Shown piece by piece: positions 35,462-44,092 of a stretch of 64,000 bases of DNA. The first letter of the stretch is position 1; the number at the start of each line of letters is the position of its first letter. Location: the NCBI RefSeq assembly GCF_010731575.1, contig NZ_AP022617.1, positions 5,332,001 to 5,396,000 on the forward strand. The letters run 5' to 3'. The translations under genes were made by a program, and so were the position numbers. Below the pieces are notes generated by a model. The model was not told the DNA's origin, did not search any database, and saw nothing but the letters and a program-made list of their open reading frames with translations. The DNA comes from Mycolicibacterium monacense (GTDB taxonomy: Bacteria > Actinomycetota > Actinomycetes > Mycobacteriales > Mycobacteriaceae).

Positions 35462-36223
35462 TCAGGGGATGCCGCCGTCGGCGCGCAGGATGGCGCCGGT
35501 GGTGAAGCTCGACGCATTCGACATGAGAAACAGTGCGGCGCCGACGATCTCGGCCGGATCCCCGGCCCGCTTCAGCGCCATGTGACCGAACGGATTCTCG
35601 GTACCGGAGAAGTCCCACGCCTTGCTGACATCGGTGAGGAACGGCCCGGCCATCAGCGTGTTGACGCGCACCGTCGGGCCGTAGGCCTGCGCCAGCCCCT
35701 CGGTCATGGCGTTGAGGCCGGCCTTGGCGGCGGCGTAGGGCAGCATGTGCGGATCGGGCCGGATCGATCCGCTGGAGCTGACGTTGACGATCGTCCCGCC
35801 GCCGTCGGCCACCATCCGCTCACCGATCAGCGCCGCCAACCGGAACGGTCCCTTGACGTTCAGGTTGAACACCGCGTCGAACAGCTTCTCGGTCACCGAC
35901 GTCAGCGACTCGTACAGCGGTGACATACCGGCGTTGTTGACCAGCACGTCGAGCTTGCCGAACCGCTCGTACACCGCGGAAACCAGACCGTCGAGCTGAT
36001 CCCACCGTCCCACGTGGACCTCGTAGGGCATGGCGGTCCGGCCCGTCGCCTCGGCGATCTCGGCGGCGGTCGCCTCGCACGTCTCGAGCGACCGGCTGGC
36101 GATCACCACATCGGCCCCGCAGCGCGCGGCTCCGAAGGCGATCTCGCGGCCCAGCCCCCGGCTACCGCCGGTGACCAGCACCACCCGGTCGGTCAGGTCG
36201 AACATTTCGTCGGCGTATCCCAT
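35462..36223 (-). CDS. SDR-family oxidoreductase
   Basis: A 253-residue classical short-chain dehydrogenase. The cofactor motif is TGGSRGLG near residue 19, NNAG near 93, and the catalytic Ser and Tyr-x-x-x-Lys are in NVSSSGSIRPDPHMLPYAAAKAGL (residues about 143-166). IASRSLETCEAT after the second strand suggests NADP(H) preference. The C-terminal ILRADGGIP is standard. The substrate is unknown. It is divergent from a histidine phosphatase gene with only 19 bp between the chosen starts. Confidence 0.88.
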   Translation of the reverse strand: MGYADEMFDLTDRVVLVTGGSRGLGREIAFGAARCGADVVIASRSLETCEATAAEIAEATGRTAMPYEVHVGRWDQLDGLVSAVYERFGKLDVLVNNAGMSPLYESLTSVTEKLFDAVFNLNVKGPFRLAALIGERMVADGGGTIVNVSSSGSIRPDPHMLPYAAAKAGLNAMTEGLAQAYGPTVRVNTLMAGPFLTDVSKAWDFSGTENPFGHMALKRAGDPAEIVGAALFLMSNASSFTTGAILRADGGIP

Positions 36224-36230
36224 GGGCCAA

Positions 36231-36236
36231 TATGGT
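36231..36236 (+). promoter_or_regulatory. Candidate -10 element of the histidine phosphatase gene
   Basis: TATGGT lies 6 nt before the GTG at 36243, supporting that start over an ATG at 36222. The sequence CCAATATGG around it is nearly palindromic, so it may also serve the divergent SDR gene. Confidence 0.4.
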
Positions 36237-36242
36237 GGCACG

Positions 36243-36854
36243 GTGCAACTGCTTCTCATCCGACATGCGCTGCCCTTGCGCAGTGAACCCGGGCAGGGCT
36301 CCGACCCCGACCTGTCCGAAGACGGCATCGAACAGGCCAAACGACTGCCCGACGCGCTGACCAGGTTCCCGATCGCGCGGCTGGTGAGCAGTCCGCAGCG
36401 TCGCGCCGTGCAGACCGCGCAGCCCGTCGCCGAAACCCTCGGGCTCACGGTCGAGGTCGACGAGCGCCTCGCCGAATACGACCGCGACCTGCCGCACTAC
36501 ATCCCGATCGAGCAGATCGCGAAGGAGAACCCGCAGGAGCTCGAACGCCTGATGAGCGGCCGGCTGCCCAGCGGCGTCGACGAGGACGCGTTCATGGCGA
36601 GGATCTTCGCCGCCGTCGACGACCTCGTGGCCAGCGCCGAGCGCGAGGACACCGTCGCGGTGTTCAGCCACGGCGGGGTGATCAACGCGCTGCTGCACCG
36701 GGTGCTGCGCACCGAGCGGCTGCTGTCCTTCAACGTCGACTACGCGTCGGTGACCCGGTTGCTGTGGTCGTCGCGGGCCAATCAGCTCGCGGTGGCGTCG
36801 GTCAACGGGACCGAGCACGTATGGGATCTGCTGCCGCGGAATCTTCGGTGGTGA
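36243..36854 (+). CDS. Histidine phosphatase family protein (phosphoglycerate-mutase-like)
   Basis: A 203-residue protein. The catalytic RHG-type motif is LLIRHALP (Arg7, His8), with SSPQRRAVQTAQ near residue 50, an acidic Glu in ERLAEYDRDLPHY, and the second histidine in VFSHGGVINALLH near residue 142. The RHA version of the motif is common in phosphatases of this superfamily rather than true mutases. The substrate cannot be inferred. GTG at 36243 is chosen by the -10 spacing. An in-frame ATG at 36222 would add 7 residues and overlap the SDR start. Confidence 0.88.
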   Translation: MQLLLIRHALPLRSEPGQGSDPDLSEDGIEQAKRLPDALTRFPIARLVSSPQRRAVQTAQPVAETLGLTVEVDERLAEYDRDLPHYIPIEQIAKENPQELERLMSGRLPSGVDEDAFMARIFAAVDDLVASAEREDTVAVFSHGGVINALLHRVLRTERLLSFNVDYASVTRLLWSSRANQLAVASVNGTEHVWDLLPRNLRW

Positions 36855-36899
36855 GCGCTCGCGCGAGCCGCCCATCGGGCCGGTGGTAGACATTTCGCC

Positions 36900-37916
36900 A
36901 TGACGTCTTCCACCCTCGACGGACTCGACCTCGACGCACTCGATCGCCATCTGCGGGGCGAGGGCATCGCCCGCACCGGTGAGCTGCGGGCCGAACTGAT
37001 CGCGGGCGGCCGCTCCAACCTGACGTTCCTGGTGTTCGACGACGCGTCGAAGTGGGTGCTGCGCCGTCCGCCGCTGCACGGCCTGACCCCGTCGGCGCAC
37101 GATATGGCCCGCGAGTACCGGGTGGTCGCGGCGCTCGCCGACACCCCCGTCCCGGTGGCCCGCGCGGTCACGATGCGCAACGACGACTCCGTGCTGGGCG
37201 CACCGTTCCAGATGGTCGAACACGTCGAGGGCCGGGTCATCCGCCGCGCCGACGAACTCGAGGCGCTCGGCGACAAGGCGACCCTCGACAGGTGTGTCGA
37301 CGAGTTGATCCGGGTGCTGGCCGAACTGCACGCGGTGGATCCGGCCGCGGTGGGGCTGGCGGATTTCGGCAAACCCAACGGCTACCTCGAACGTCAGGTC
37401 AAGCGGTGGGGATCGCAGTGGGGTCACGTACGCCTCGAGGACGATCCGCGCGATGCCGACGTCCACCGGCTGCACACCGCGCTGGGGGAGCGGGTGCCCG
37501 CCGAGAGCCGCGCGTCGATCGTGCACGGCGACTACCGCATCGACAACACGATTCTCGACGCGACGGACGCCACCAAGGTGCGGGCGGTGCTGGACTGGGA
37601 GATGTCCACGCTCGGCGATCCGCTCAGCGATGCGGCACTGATGTGCGTCTACCGCAACCCGATGTTCAACTACGTGCACAGCGACGCGGCGTGGACCTCG
37701 GAGCTGCTGCCGACCGGTGACGAGATGGCCCAGCGCTATGCGACGGTGTCCGGCCAGGAGCTCGCGCACTGGGACTTCTACATGGGGCTGGCGTACTTCA
37801 AGCTGGCGATCATCGCCGCGGGCATCGCGTTCCGCGCCCGGATGGGCGGCACCGAGGACAACGTGGGTGAGGCGGTCGCCCCGCTCATCGCGGCGGGGCT
37901 GGAAGCGCTCGACTAG
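36900..37916 (+). CDS. Phosphotransferase-family protein (FadE36/ACAD10-N-like, Rv3761c)
   Basis: A 338-residue APH-fold kinase-like protein. The glycine/lysine region AGGRSNLTFLVFD and WVLRRPP, the catalytic VHGDYRIDNTILD (near residue 208) and the metal motif VLDWEMSTLGDPLSD (near residue 228) are all intact. The M. tuberculosis counterpart was named fadE36, but the sequence is not an acyl-CoA dehydrogenase. It matches the kinase part of ACAD10/11, which phosphorylates 4-hydroxyacyl-CoAs before dehydrogenation. A role in 4-hydroxy fatty-acid breakdown is therefore plausible but inferred. It ends directly against the convergent next gene (TAGCTA). Confidence 0.87.
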   Translation: MTSSTLDGLDLDALDRHLRGEGIARTGELRAELIAGGRSNLTFLVFDDASKWVLRRPPLHGLTPSAHDMAREYRVVAALADTPVPVARAVTMRNDDSVLGAPFQMVEHVEGRVIRRADELEALGDKATLDRCVDELIRVLAELHAVDPAAVGLADFGKPNGYLERQVKRWGSQWGHVRLEDDPRDADVHRLHTALGERVPAESRASIVHGDYRIDNTILDATDATKVRAVLDWEMSTLGDPLSDAALMCVYRNPMFNYVHSDAAWTSELLPTGDEMAQRYATVSGQELAHWDFYMGLAYFKLAIIAAGIAFRARMGGTEDNVGEAVAPLIAAGLEALD

Positions 37917-38303
37917 CTACCGCATGGCGGCTTTGTAGTTCTTCTTCGCCGCGCGCCGCAGCTGGAACAGCCGCGCCGCACCGGCCAGCGACGCGATCAG
38001 GCCGCCGCACACCGCGGCGAGCAGGATCGCCACGCCCAGTGGCAGATTCCAGCGCCAGCCCAGGAACGCCATCGCGGCGGACTCGGTGTTCTGGGCGATG
38101 AAGATCAGCAGCACGATGAGGATGAGCAACCCGACGATCACCGACGTCCACACCGCCGCCGCCCGGGTGAAGTGCACCTTCTTCAGATCCGGCGGTTGGC
38201 GGTCGGCGACTTCGTAGTCACCCGGGACCGGCGGGCCGGGGTTCGGCTGGTCGTACGGTTCCGGCTCGCGTCCCGCTGACGGCCCGTACGGATCGGTGGT
38301 CAT
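37917..38303 (-). CDS. LapA-domain membrane protein (Rv3760-like)
   Basis: A 128-residue protein with a cytosolic Pro/Asp-rich start of about 45 residues and two membrane helices (AAAVWTSVIVGLLILIVLLIF and LPLGVAILLAAVCGGLIASL) joined by QNTESAAMAFLGWRWN, the LapA/DUF1049 signature, followed by a basic tail RRAAKKNYKAAMR. LapA in other bacteria helps assemble lipopolysaccharide; mycobacterial versions have no known job. The stop abuts the convergent kinase stop. Confidence 0.85.
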   Translation of the reverse strand: MTTDPYGPSAGREPEPYDQPNPGPPVPGDYEVADRQPPDLKKVHFTRAAAVWTSVIVGLLILIVLLIFIAQNTESAAMAFLGWRWNLPLGVAILLAAVCGGLIASLAGAARLFQLRRAAKKNYKAAMR

Positions 38304-38455
38304 AGCTCATCATTGCCCGCTGCGGCTGTTTACGAAACCATTTGCCCAAGTCGCGGCCGGGCTCGCGGTGAGGGAAAGGACGGCGCGTCCGCGCGCATCC
38401 CGCTAGTGTCCGCAGGAGCCACCCGCACGAGCCCACCTGCCGAGAGGACTTCCGA

Positions 38456-39400
38456 ATGGCGAGCACGCGCAGACGCACCCGATGGGCGGCCCTGCTGGTC
38501 TCTGTGACGTTGGCACTGACCGCGTGCGGCAGTTCGAACCCGCTCGGCGGCGGTGAGATCTCGGGCGACCTCAAGACGGTCACCGTCGGGTCGGCCGACT
38601 TCACCGAGTCCAAGATCATCGCCGAGATCTACGCTCAGGCGTTGGAGGCCAACGGTTTCGACATCAGCAGGCAGTTCGGCATCGGCAGCCGCGAGACGTA
38701 CATCCCTGCCGTACAGGACCACTCGATCGATCTGATCCCCGAATACACCGGGAACCTGTTGCAGTACTTCGACGAAGAGACCGACGTGACGACCCCGGAC
38801 GCGGTGATCCTCGGTCTGCTGCGGGCGCTGCCCGGTGACCTGTCGATCCTGTATCCCTCACCGGCCGAGGACAAGGACACCGTCGCGGTGTCGGCCGAGA
38901 CGGCGCAGCGGTGGAATCTCAAGACGATCGGCGATCTGGCGGCCCACTCACCGGAGGTGAAGTTCGGCGGGCCGTCGGAGTTCCTCAACCGCACCGAGGG
39001 CCTGCCGGGGCTCAAGGAGAAGTACGGTCTGGACATCGCACCGTCGAACTTCGTGGCGATCAGCGACGGCGGCGGGCCCGCGACGGTCCGTGCACTGACC
39101 GACGGAACGGTCACCGCGGCGAACATCTTCAGCACCTCACCGGCCATCGAGCAGAACAACCTGGTGGTGCTGGAGGATCCGAAGAACAACTTCCTCGCGG
39201 CCAACGTCGTGCCGCTGGTCGCCTCGCAGAAGAAGTCCGACGAGCTCAAATCGGTGCTCGACGCGGTCAGCGCGAAACTGACGACCGAGGGCCTCATCGA
39301 ACTGAACGCCGCAGTCGAAGGCAACCGCGGCGTCGATCCCGACGAGGCCGCGCAGAAGTGGGTGGCCGACAACGGGTTCGACAAACCCCTGACGAAGTAG
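38456..39400 (+). CDS. proX: Osmoprotectant ABC transporter substrate-binding lipoprotein ProX
   Basis: A 314-residue lipoprotein. The signal peptide ends in LALTACGSS (lipid Cys near residue 23). The OpuAC-type binding domain follows, with VGSADFTESKIIAEIYAQALE, the IPEYTGNLLQYF ligand region and NIFSTSPAIEQNNLVVLEDP. It binds glycine betaine, choline or a related quaternary ammonium compound and delivers it to the ProVWZ transporter encoded downstream. GAGAGGA precedes the ATG. It is the first gene of the proXVWZ operon, as in Rv3759c-Rv3756c. Confidence 0.94.
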   Translation: MASTRRRTRWAALLVSVTLALTACGSSNPLGGGEISGDLKTVTVGSADFTESKIIAEIYAQALEANGFDISRQFGIGSRETYIPAVQDHSIDLIPEYTGNLLQYFDEETDVTTPDAVILGLLRALPGDLSILYPSPAEDKDTVAVSAETAQRWNLKTIGDLAAHSPEVKFGGPSEFLNRTEGLPGLKEKYGLDIAPSNFVAISDGGGPATVRALTDGTVTAANIFSTSPAIEQNNLVVLEDPKNNFLAANVVPLVASQKKSDELKSVLDAVSAKLTTEGLIELNAAVEGNRGVDPDEAAQKWVADNGFDKPLTK

Positions 39401-39406
39401 GGCGCG

Positions 39407-40516
39407 ATGATCACCTTCGAGCACATCACCAAGCGCTACCCGGACGGCACCGTGGCCGTCGACGATCTCAGTCTCGAGGTGCCCGAGGGCACGCTGACGG
39501 TGTTCGTCGGTCCCTCCGGCTGCGGTAAGACCACGTCGATGCGGATGATCAACCGGATGATCGAACCCACCTCGGGCACGCTGACCGTCGACGGGAACGA
39601 CGTCACCAAGGTCGACGCCGTCAAGCTCCGGCTGGGTATCGGCTACGTCATCCAGAGCGCCGGGCTGATGCCGCACCTGCGGGTGGTCGACAACGTCGCG
39701 ACCGTGCCGGTGTTGCGCGGCGAATCCCGCCGCAGCGCCCGCAAGGCGGCACTGGCGGTGATGGAACGCGTCGGCCTCGACCCGAAGCTGGGCGACCGCT
39801 ACCCCGCGCAGTTGTCCGGTGGTCAGCAACAGCGCGTCGGGGTGGCCCGTGCGCTGGCCGCCGATCCGCCGATCCTGTTGATGGACGAACCGTTCAGCGC
39901 CGTCGATCCGGTGGTCCGCGAGGAACTGCAGACCGAGATCGTGCGGCTGCAGAACGAACTGCGCAAGACGATCGTGTTCGTCACCCACGACATCGACGAG
40001 GCGATCAAACTCGGCGACAAGGTCGCGGTGTTCGGCCGCGGCGGGGTGCTGCTGCAGTACGACGCGCCTGCGCGGCTGTTGTCCAACCCGGCCGACGATG
40101 CGGTGGCCGGTTTCGTCGGGGCCGACCGCGGTTACCGCGGCCTGCAGTTCTACCCGGCCACCGGCACCGCAGGCCTTCCGCTGCACGACCTCCGTCATGT
40201 GCGCGAATCCGAGATCGACGCGCTGCAACTGGCGCCGGGGGACTGGGTGCTGGTGACCCGGCCCGACGGAACGCCCTACGCGTGGATCAACGCCGACGGT
40301 GTCGCGCTGCACCGCAACGGGAGTTCGCTCTACGACAGCACGATCGCGGGCGGTTCGCTGTTCCGGCCGGACGGCACGCTGCGGCTGGCCCTCGACGCGG
40401 CGCTGTCCTCGCCGTCGGGTCTCGGCGTCGCCGTCGACGAGCACGGTCAGGTGATCGGCGGGGTGCGCGCCGACGACGTGCTCGCCGCGCTCGACCGGCA
40501 GCGGCAGGAGGCCTGA
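39407..40516 (+). CDS. proV: Osmoprotectant ABC transporter ATPase ProV
   Basis: A 369-residue ABC ATPase. The Walker A is GPSGCGKTT (residues about 35-43), the Q-loop is VIQSAGLMPHL, the signature is [15 protein letters not shown] and the Walker B is ILLMDEPFSAVD. The C-terminal part from about residue 240 resembles a reduced CBS region (GDWVLVTRPDGTPYAWI and a final GQVIGGVRADDVLAAL), which in OpuA systems senses ionic strength. It starts 6 bp after proX and powers ProW and ProZ. Confidence 0.94.
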   Translation: MITFEHITKRYPDGTVAVDDLSLEVPEGTLTVFVGPSGCGKTTSMRMINRMIEPTSGTLTVDGNDVTKVDAVKLRLGIGYVIQSAGLMPHLRVVDNVATVPVLRGESRRSARKAALAVMERVGLDPKLGDRYPAQLSGGQQQRVGVARALAADPPILLMDEPFSAVDPVVREELQTEIVRLQNELRKTIVFVTHDIDEAIKLGDKVAVFGRGGVLLQYDAPARLLSNPADDAVAGFVGADRGYRGLQFYPATGTAGLPLHDLRHVRESEIDALQLAPGDWVLVTRPDGTPYAWINADGVALHRNGSSLYDSTIAGGSLFRPDGTLRLALDAALSSPSGLGVAVDEHGQVIGGVRADDVLAALDRQRQEA

Positions 40517-40521
40517 GACCG

Positions 40522-41190
40522 GTGCGGTACCTGCTGACCCACCTCGACGACCTGTGGGCGCTCACGGTGATCCACCTGCGGCTGTCGCTGATCCCGATCG
40601 TGCTCGGGCTGCTGATCGCGGTGCCGCTCGGGGCGCTGGTGCAGCGCACCACCGCGCTGCGACGGTTGACCACCATCACCGCCAGCATCATCTTCACGAT
40701 CCCGTCGCTCGCGCTGTTCGTGGTGCTGCCGCTGATCATCCCGACGCGCATCCTCGACGAGGCCAACGTGATCGTGGCGCTGACGCTCTACACCGTCGCC
40801 CTGCTGGTGCGTGCCGTACCGGAGGCGCTGGACGCGGTCTCGCCCGCAGTGCTCGACGCGGCCACCGCCGTCGGCTACAAACCGCTCACCCGGATGCTGA
40901 AAATCGAACTCCCGCTTGCCGTTCCGGTACTCATCGCCAGCCTGCGCGTCGTCGCGGTCACCAACATCTCGATGGTGTCGGTCGGCTCGGTCATCGGGGT
41001 CGGCGGGCTCGGCACCTGGTTCACCGAGGGCTATCAGGCCAACAAGAGCGATCAGATCGTGGCGGGCATCATCGCGATCTTCGTGCTGGCGGTGGTGATC
41101 GACACCCTGATCATGCTGATCGGCAAAGCCCTGACCCCCTGGGCCAGGGCCACCCGCCCGGCCCGGCAGAAGGCGGGGGCGGCCGCGTGA
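40522..41190 (+). CDS. proW: Osmoprotectant ABC transporter permease ProW
   Basis: A 222-residue permease with five or six membrane helices and the EAA-type loop DAATAVGYKPLTRMLKIELPLAVPVL near residue 115 that contacts ProV. GVGGLGTWFTEGYQ follows, as in OpuBB proteins. The GTG at 40522 lies 5 bp after proV. The 3' end overlaps proZ as GTGA. It forms a heterodimeric channel with ProZ. Confidence 0.93.
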   Translation: MRYLLTHLDDLWALTVIHLRLSLIPIVLGLLIAVPLGALVQRTTALRRLTTITASIIFTIPSLALFVVLPLIIPTRILDEANVIVALTLYTVALLVRAVPEALDAVSPAVLDAATAVGYKPLTRMLKIELPLAVPVLIASLRVVAVTNISMVSVGSVIGVGGLGTWFTEGYQANKSDQIVAGIIAIFVLAVVIDTLIMLIGKALTPWARATRPARQKAGAAA

Positions 41191-41981
41191 ACTTCCTGTC
41201 CGAGGCGCTGTCGTTCATCTTCACCGCCGCCAACTGGGCCGGCCCGGCAGGGCTGGGCGCGCGCATCGTCGAACACCTCGAGTACACCGTGATCGCGGTC
41301 GTGTTCTCCGCGCTGATCGCCGTCCCGCTGGGAATGATCATCGGCCACACCGGGAAGGGCACGTTCCTGGTCGTGACGGGGGTCAACGCATTGCGCGCGC
41401 TGCCCACCCTCGGGGTGCTGCTGCTCGGCGTACTGCTGTGGGGGCTGGGCCTGGTCGGCCCGACCGTCGCGCTGATGTTGCTCGGCATCCCGCCGCTGCT
41501 GGCGGGGACCTACTCCGGGATCGCCAACGTCGACCCGGCGGTGGTCGACGCGGCGCGGTCGATGGGGATGACCGAGCGCCGGGTGCTGCTGCGGGTGGAG
41601 GTGCCGATCGCGCTGCCCCTGATTCTCGGTGGGCTGCGCACGGCGACCCTGCAGATCGTGGCCACCGCGACGGTCGCCGCCTACGCGAGCCTCGGCGGGT
41701 TGGGCCGCTACCTCATCGACGGCATCAAGGTCCGGGAGTTCTATCTGGCGCTCGTGGGCGCGCTGATGGTGACGGCGCTGGCGCTCATCCTCGACGGGTT
41801 GCTCGCGTTCGCGGTGTGGCTGTCGGTGCCGGGCACCGGGCGGTGGCGCCGCGCGGCCCGGATGCCGCAGCCGCTGCTGGGCGACGAGGTGGCGCTGGAG
41901 TCACGAAGTCGCGGCGGATCGCGGTCGACTTCGGTAGCGGGCTACGAACCGGCGAGCGCGTCGCCTACGGTAGAAGGGTGA
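41187..41981 (+). CDS. proZ: Osmoprotectant ABC transporter permease ProZ
   Basis: A 264-residue permease with about five helices and the EAA loop DAARSMGMTERRVLLRVEVPIALPLIL near residue 124, then ASLGGLGRYLIDG. A hydrophilic tail of about 40 residues rich in Arg and Ser (LESRSRGGSRSTS) is longer than usual and may simply reflect the close overlap with the next gene. GTG start at 41187 and stop at 41981 both lie in 4-nt GTGA overlaps. Confidence 0.93.
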   Translation: MNFLSEALSFIFTAANWAGPAGLGARIVEHLEYTVIAVVFSALIAVPLGMIIGHTGKGTFLVVTGVNALRALPTLGVLLLGVLLWGLGLVGPTVALMLLGIPPLLAGTYSGIANVDPAVVDAARSMGMTERRVLLRVEVPIALPLILGGLRTATLQIVATATVAAYASLGGLGRYLIDGIKVREFYLALVGALMVTALALILDGLLAFAVWLSVPGTGRWRRAARMPQPLLGDEVALESRSRGGSRSTSVAGYEPASASPTVEG

Positions 41982-42580
41982 GTGAAGCCGACCGCTCTGA
42001 CCCGAAGAACACCTGGCCCGCGGTCCTGACGTGGCGGGCGCACGACGTCGCCCGGATGGAATCCGTCCGGGTGCAGTTGTCGGGTAAGCGCATCAAGGCC
42101 TACGGCCGGATCGTCGCTGCCGCCTGCGATGCGCACCCCGCGTTCTCCGCCTCCTACGACCTGGTGACCGACGAGCACGGGGCGACCAAGCGGCTGGCGA
42201 TGACGGTCACGCTGGCCGAGCGGGAGCGCCAGGTGTCGTTCGCCCGGGACGAAGAGAACATGTGGTTGGTCCGCGATCAGCAGAACCAGATGAAACGTGC
42301 CGCATTCGACGGCGCCCTGGATGTCGACGTGGTGCTCAGCCCGTTCTTCAACACGCTGCCGATCCGCCGCGCCGGCCTGCACGAGCACAGCGAATCGATC
42401 ACGGTCCCGGTGGTGTACGTGCGGTTGCCCGAGTTCTCGGTCGAACAGGCGTCGATCAGCTACAGCGGCGGCCCGGACTCCGACGGCATCAAGGTGCAGT
42501 CACCGGTCGCCGACACCACGATCACCGTCGATGCCGACGGGTTCATCGTCGACTATCCCGGGTTGGCAGCGCGGATCTGA
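41978..42580 (+). CDS. Putative glycolipid-binding protein (Rv3755c-like)
   Basis: A 200-residue protein of the PF06475-type family (putative glycolipid-binding), beta-rich with [19 protein letters not shown] at the start, [11 protein letters not shown] in the middle and [13 protein letters not shown] near residue 120. There is no signal peptide. The name comes from distant structural likeness, so direct function is unknown. It is coupled to proZ by GTGA, and its last 38 bp are antisense to the 3' end of tyrA. Confidence 0.8.
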   Translation: MSEADRSDPKNTWPAVLTWRAHDVARMESVRVQLSGKRIKAYGRIVAAACDAHPAFSASYDLVTDEHGATKRLAMTVTLAERERQVSFARDEENMWLVRDQQNQMKRAAFDGALDVDVVLSPFFNTLPIRRAGLHEHSESITVPVVYVRLPEFSVEQASISYSGGPDSDGIKVQSPVADTTITVDADGFIVDYPGLAARI

Positions 42581-43502
42581 TCACCCCGCCGGCCCGGCCG
42601 GCGGCGGCCAGTTCGTCGCGCCAGTTCTCCTCGCCGATCACGGTGGTGATGATCTCGGGGCGGCTGAAGCTGTCGTAGCGCATGCGGGCGGCGTGGCCCG
42701 ATTCGACCAGGTCGGCCACCGAACCATGTCGCGCCAGCGCCTCCCGCGCGGCGGTGAGCAGCTCGATGCTGCGGTCCAGCGCCGGGACGAGTTGTGACGA
42801 GTTCGCCTCGCACATCGCCCGCACCAGATCGGGCGCCGTCCCGGCCACCCGGGTGCCGTCCCGGAACGATCCGGCCGCCAGCGCGAACGCCAGCGGCACC
42901 TCACCCGCGGTGACGGCCAGCGCCTCGGCGAGCAGGTGCGGCAGGTGCGAGATGCCGGCCGCGGCGGCGTCGTGTTCGTCGGAGCGGGCCGGCACCACCA
43001 CCGCGTGGCAGTCCAGCGCGAGCGTCATCACGTGTGCCCACACGTCGGGGTCGACGTGGTCGTCGACGCTGATCACCCACGGCGCACCGACGAACAGCGC
43101 CGCGTCGCCGGCCGCCCAGCCCGAGTGCGCGGTGCCCGCCATCGGGTGTCCGCCGACGAAGCGCTCCTGTAGGCCGAATGAACGAACATGTTCCAGCACA
43201 GCGCCTTTGACGCTCGTCACATCGGTGAGCGGACATTGCGGCGCCGCGTCGCGGATGTGGCCCAGCATGAGTCCGAGGGCGGGCACCGGCACGGCCAGCA
43301 CGACCAGCGCCGAGGTCTCGGCGGCGCGGCCGAGCACCTCGTCGAGGTGCTCGCTGGCGTCGAAACCGTCGAAGCGCGCACCCTGGACGCCCTCGACCGA
43401 CCGGTTGTACCCGAACACCTCGCGCCCGGCGGCCGCGGCGGCGCGCATCACCGAGCCGCCGATGAGGCCCAGGCCCAAAACGCACACGGGTGGTTTCGTC
43501 AC
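42543..43502 (-). CDS. tyrA: Prephenate dehydrogenase TyrA
   Basis: A 319-residue enzyme that oxidatively decarboxylates prephenate to 4-hydroxyphenylpyruvate, the penultimate step to tyrosine. The Rossmann motif is [13 protein letters not shown] at the start, [14 protein letters not shown] and [15 protein letters not shown] (near residue 125) form the substrate site, and [21 protein letters not shown] follows. The product could be finished by the HisC2-type aminotransferase encoded at 25137-26213. GTG at 43502 starts directly at the Rossmann strand. A start 39 nt upstream is possible. The 3' end overlaps the convergent gene by 38 bp. Confidence 0.92.
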   Translation of the reverse strand: MTKPPVCVLGLGLIGGSVMRAAAAAGREVFGYNRSVEGVQGARFDGFDASEHLDEVLGRAAETSALVVLAVPVPALGLMLGHIRDAAPQCPLTDVTSVKGAVLEHVRSFGLQERFVGGHPMAGTAHSGWAAGDAALFVGAPWVISVDDHVDPDVWAHVMTLALDCHAVVVPARSDEHDAAAAGISHLPHLLAEALAVTAGEVPLAFALAAGSFRDGTRVAGTAPDLVRAMCEANSSQLVPALDRSIELLTAAREALARHGSVADLVESGHAARMRYDSFSRPEIITTVIGEENWRDELAAAGRAGGVIRSALPTRDSRR

Positions 43503-43568
43503 CGTTCCAGGTTGGCACACGGCACCGGGGCCGGAGGCCATGCCTGGTCAAAAGCGCTGGTGGGCGAC

Positions 43569-43574
43569 TACCGT
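43569..43574 (+). promoter_or_regulatory. Candidate -10 element of the TadA-partner operon
   Basis: TACCGT lies 8 nt before the ATG at 43583 with no Shine-Dalgarno sequence, a leaderless pattern. It would drive the partner gene and tadA. Confidence 0.45.
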
Positions 43575-43582
43575 AACGCGAC

Positions 43583-44092
43583 ATGGGAGCACAGAGTGCG
43601 CCGGCGCAGGGCACACCCGACGGGTTCGGGGTGGCCGTCGTCCGCGAGGACGGCAAGTGGCGCTGCGCGCCCATGCGGCGGGCCTCGCTCAACAGCCTCA
43701 CGGTCGCCGAGAAGGAACTGTGTGAGATCCGCAGTGCCGGAGCGGTGTTCGGGCTGCTCGACATCGACGACGAGTTCTTCGTGATCGTCCGGCCGGCCCC
43801 TTCGGGCACCCGGTTGCTGCTGTCGGACGCCACCGCGGCACTGGACTACGACATCGCCGCCGAGGTGCTCGAACAGCTCGACGCCGACATCGAACCCGAC
43901 GACCTCGACGACGTCGACCCGTTCGAGGAGGGCGACCTCGGTCTGCTCTCCGACATGGGGCTGCCCGAGGCGGTCCTCAGCGTCATCCTCGACGAGACCG
44001 ATCTGTACGCCGACGAGCAACTCGGCCGCATCGCCCGTGAGATGGGCTTCGCCGACGAACTGTCCGCGGTCCTCGACAAACTCAATCGGTGA
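43583..44092 (+). CDS. tRNA adenosine deaminase-associated protein (Rv3753c-like)
   Basis: A 169-residue actinobacterial protein found next to tadA. It has an N-terminal FGVAVVREDGKWRCAPMRR, a middle SAGAVFGLLDIDDEFFVIVRP and a strongly acidic stretch (DADIEPDDLDDVDPFEEGD, residues about 103-121). Its last helix is LSAVLDKLNR. The name reflects gene neighbourhood only; no activity is established. It overlaps tadA by GTGA, so the two proteins are made together. Confidence 0.85.
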   Translation: MGAQSAPAQGTPDGFGVAVVREDGKWRCAPMRRASLNSLTVAEKELCEIRSAGAVFGLLDIDDEFFVIVRPAPSGTRLLLSDATAALDYDIAAEVLEQLDADIEPDDLDDVDPFEEGDLGLLSDMGLPEAVLSVILDETDLYADEQLGRIAREMGFADELSAVLDKLNR

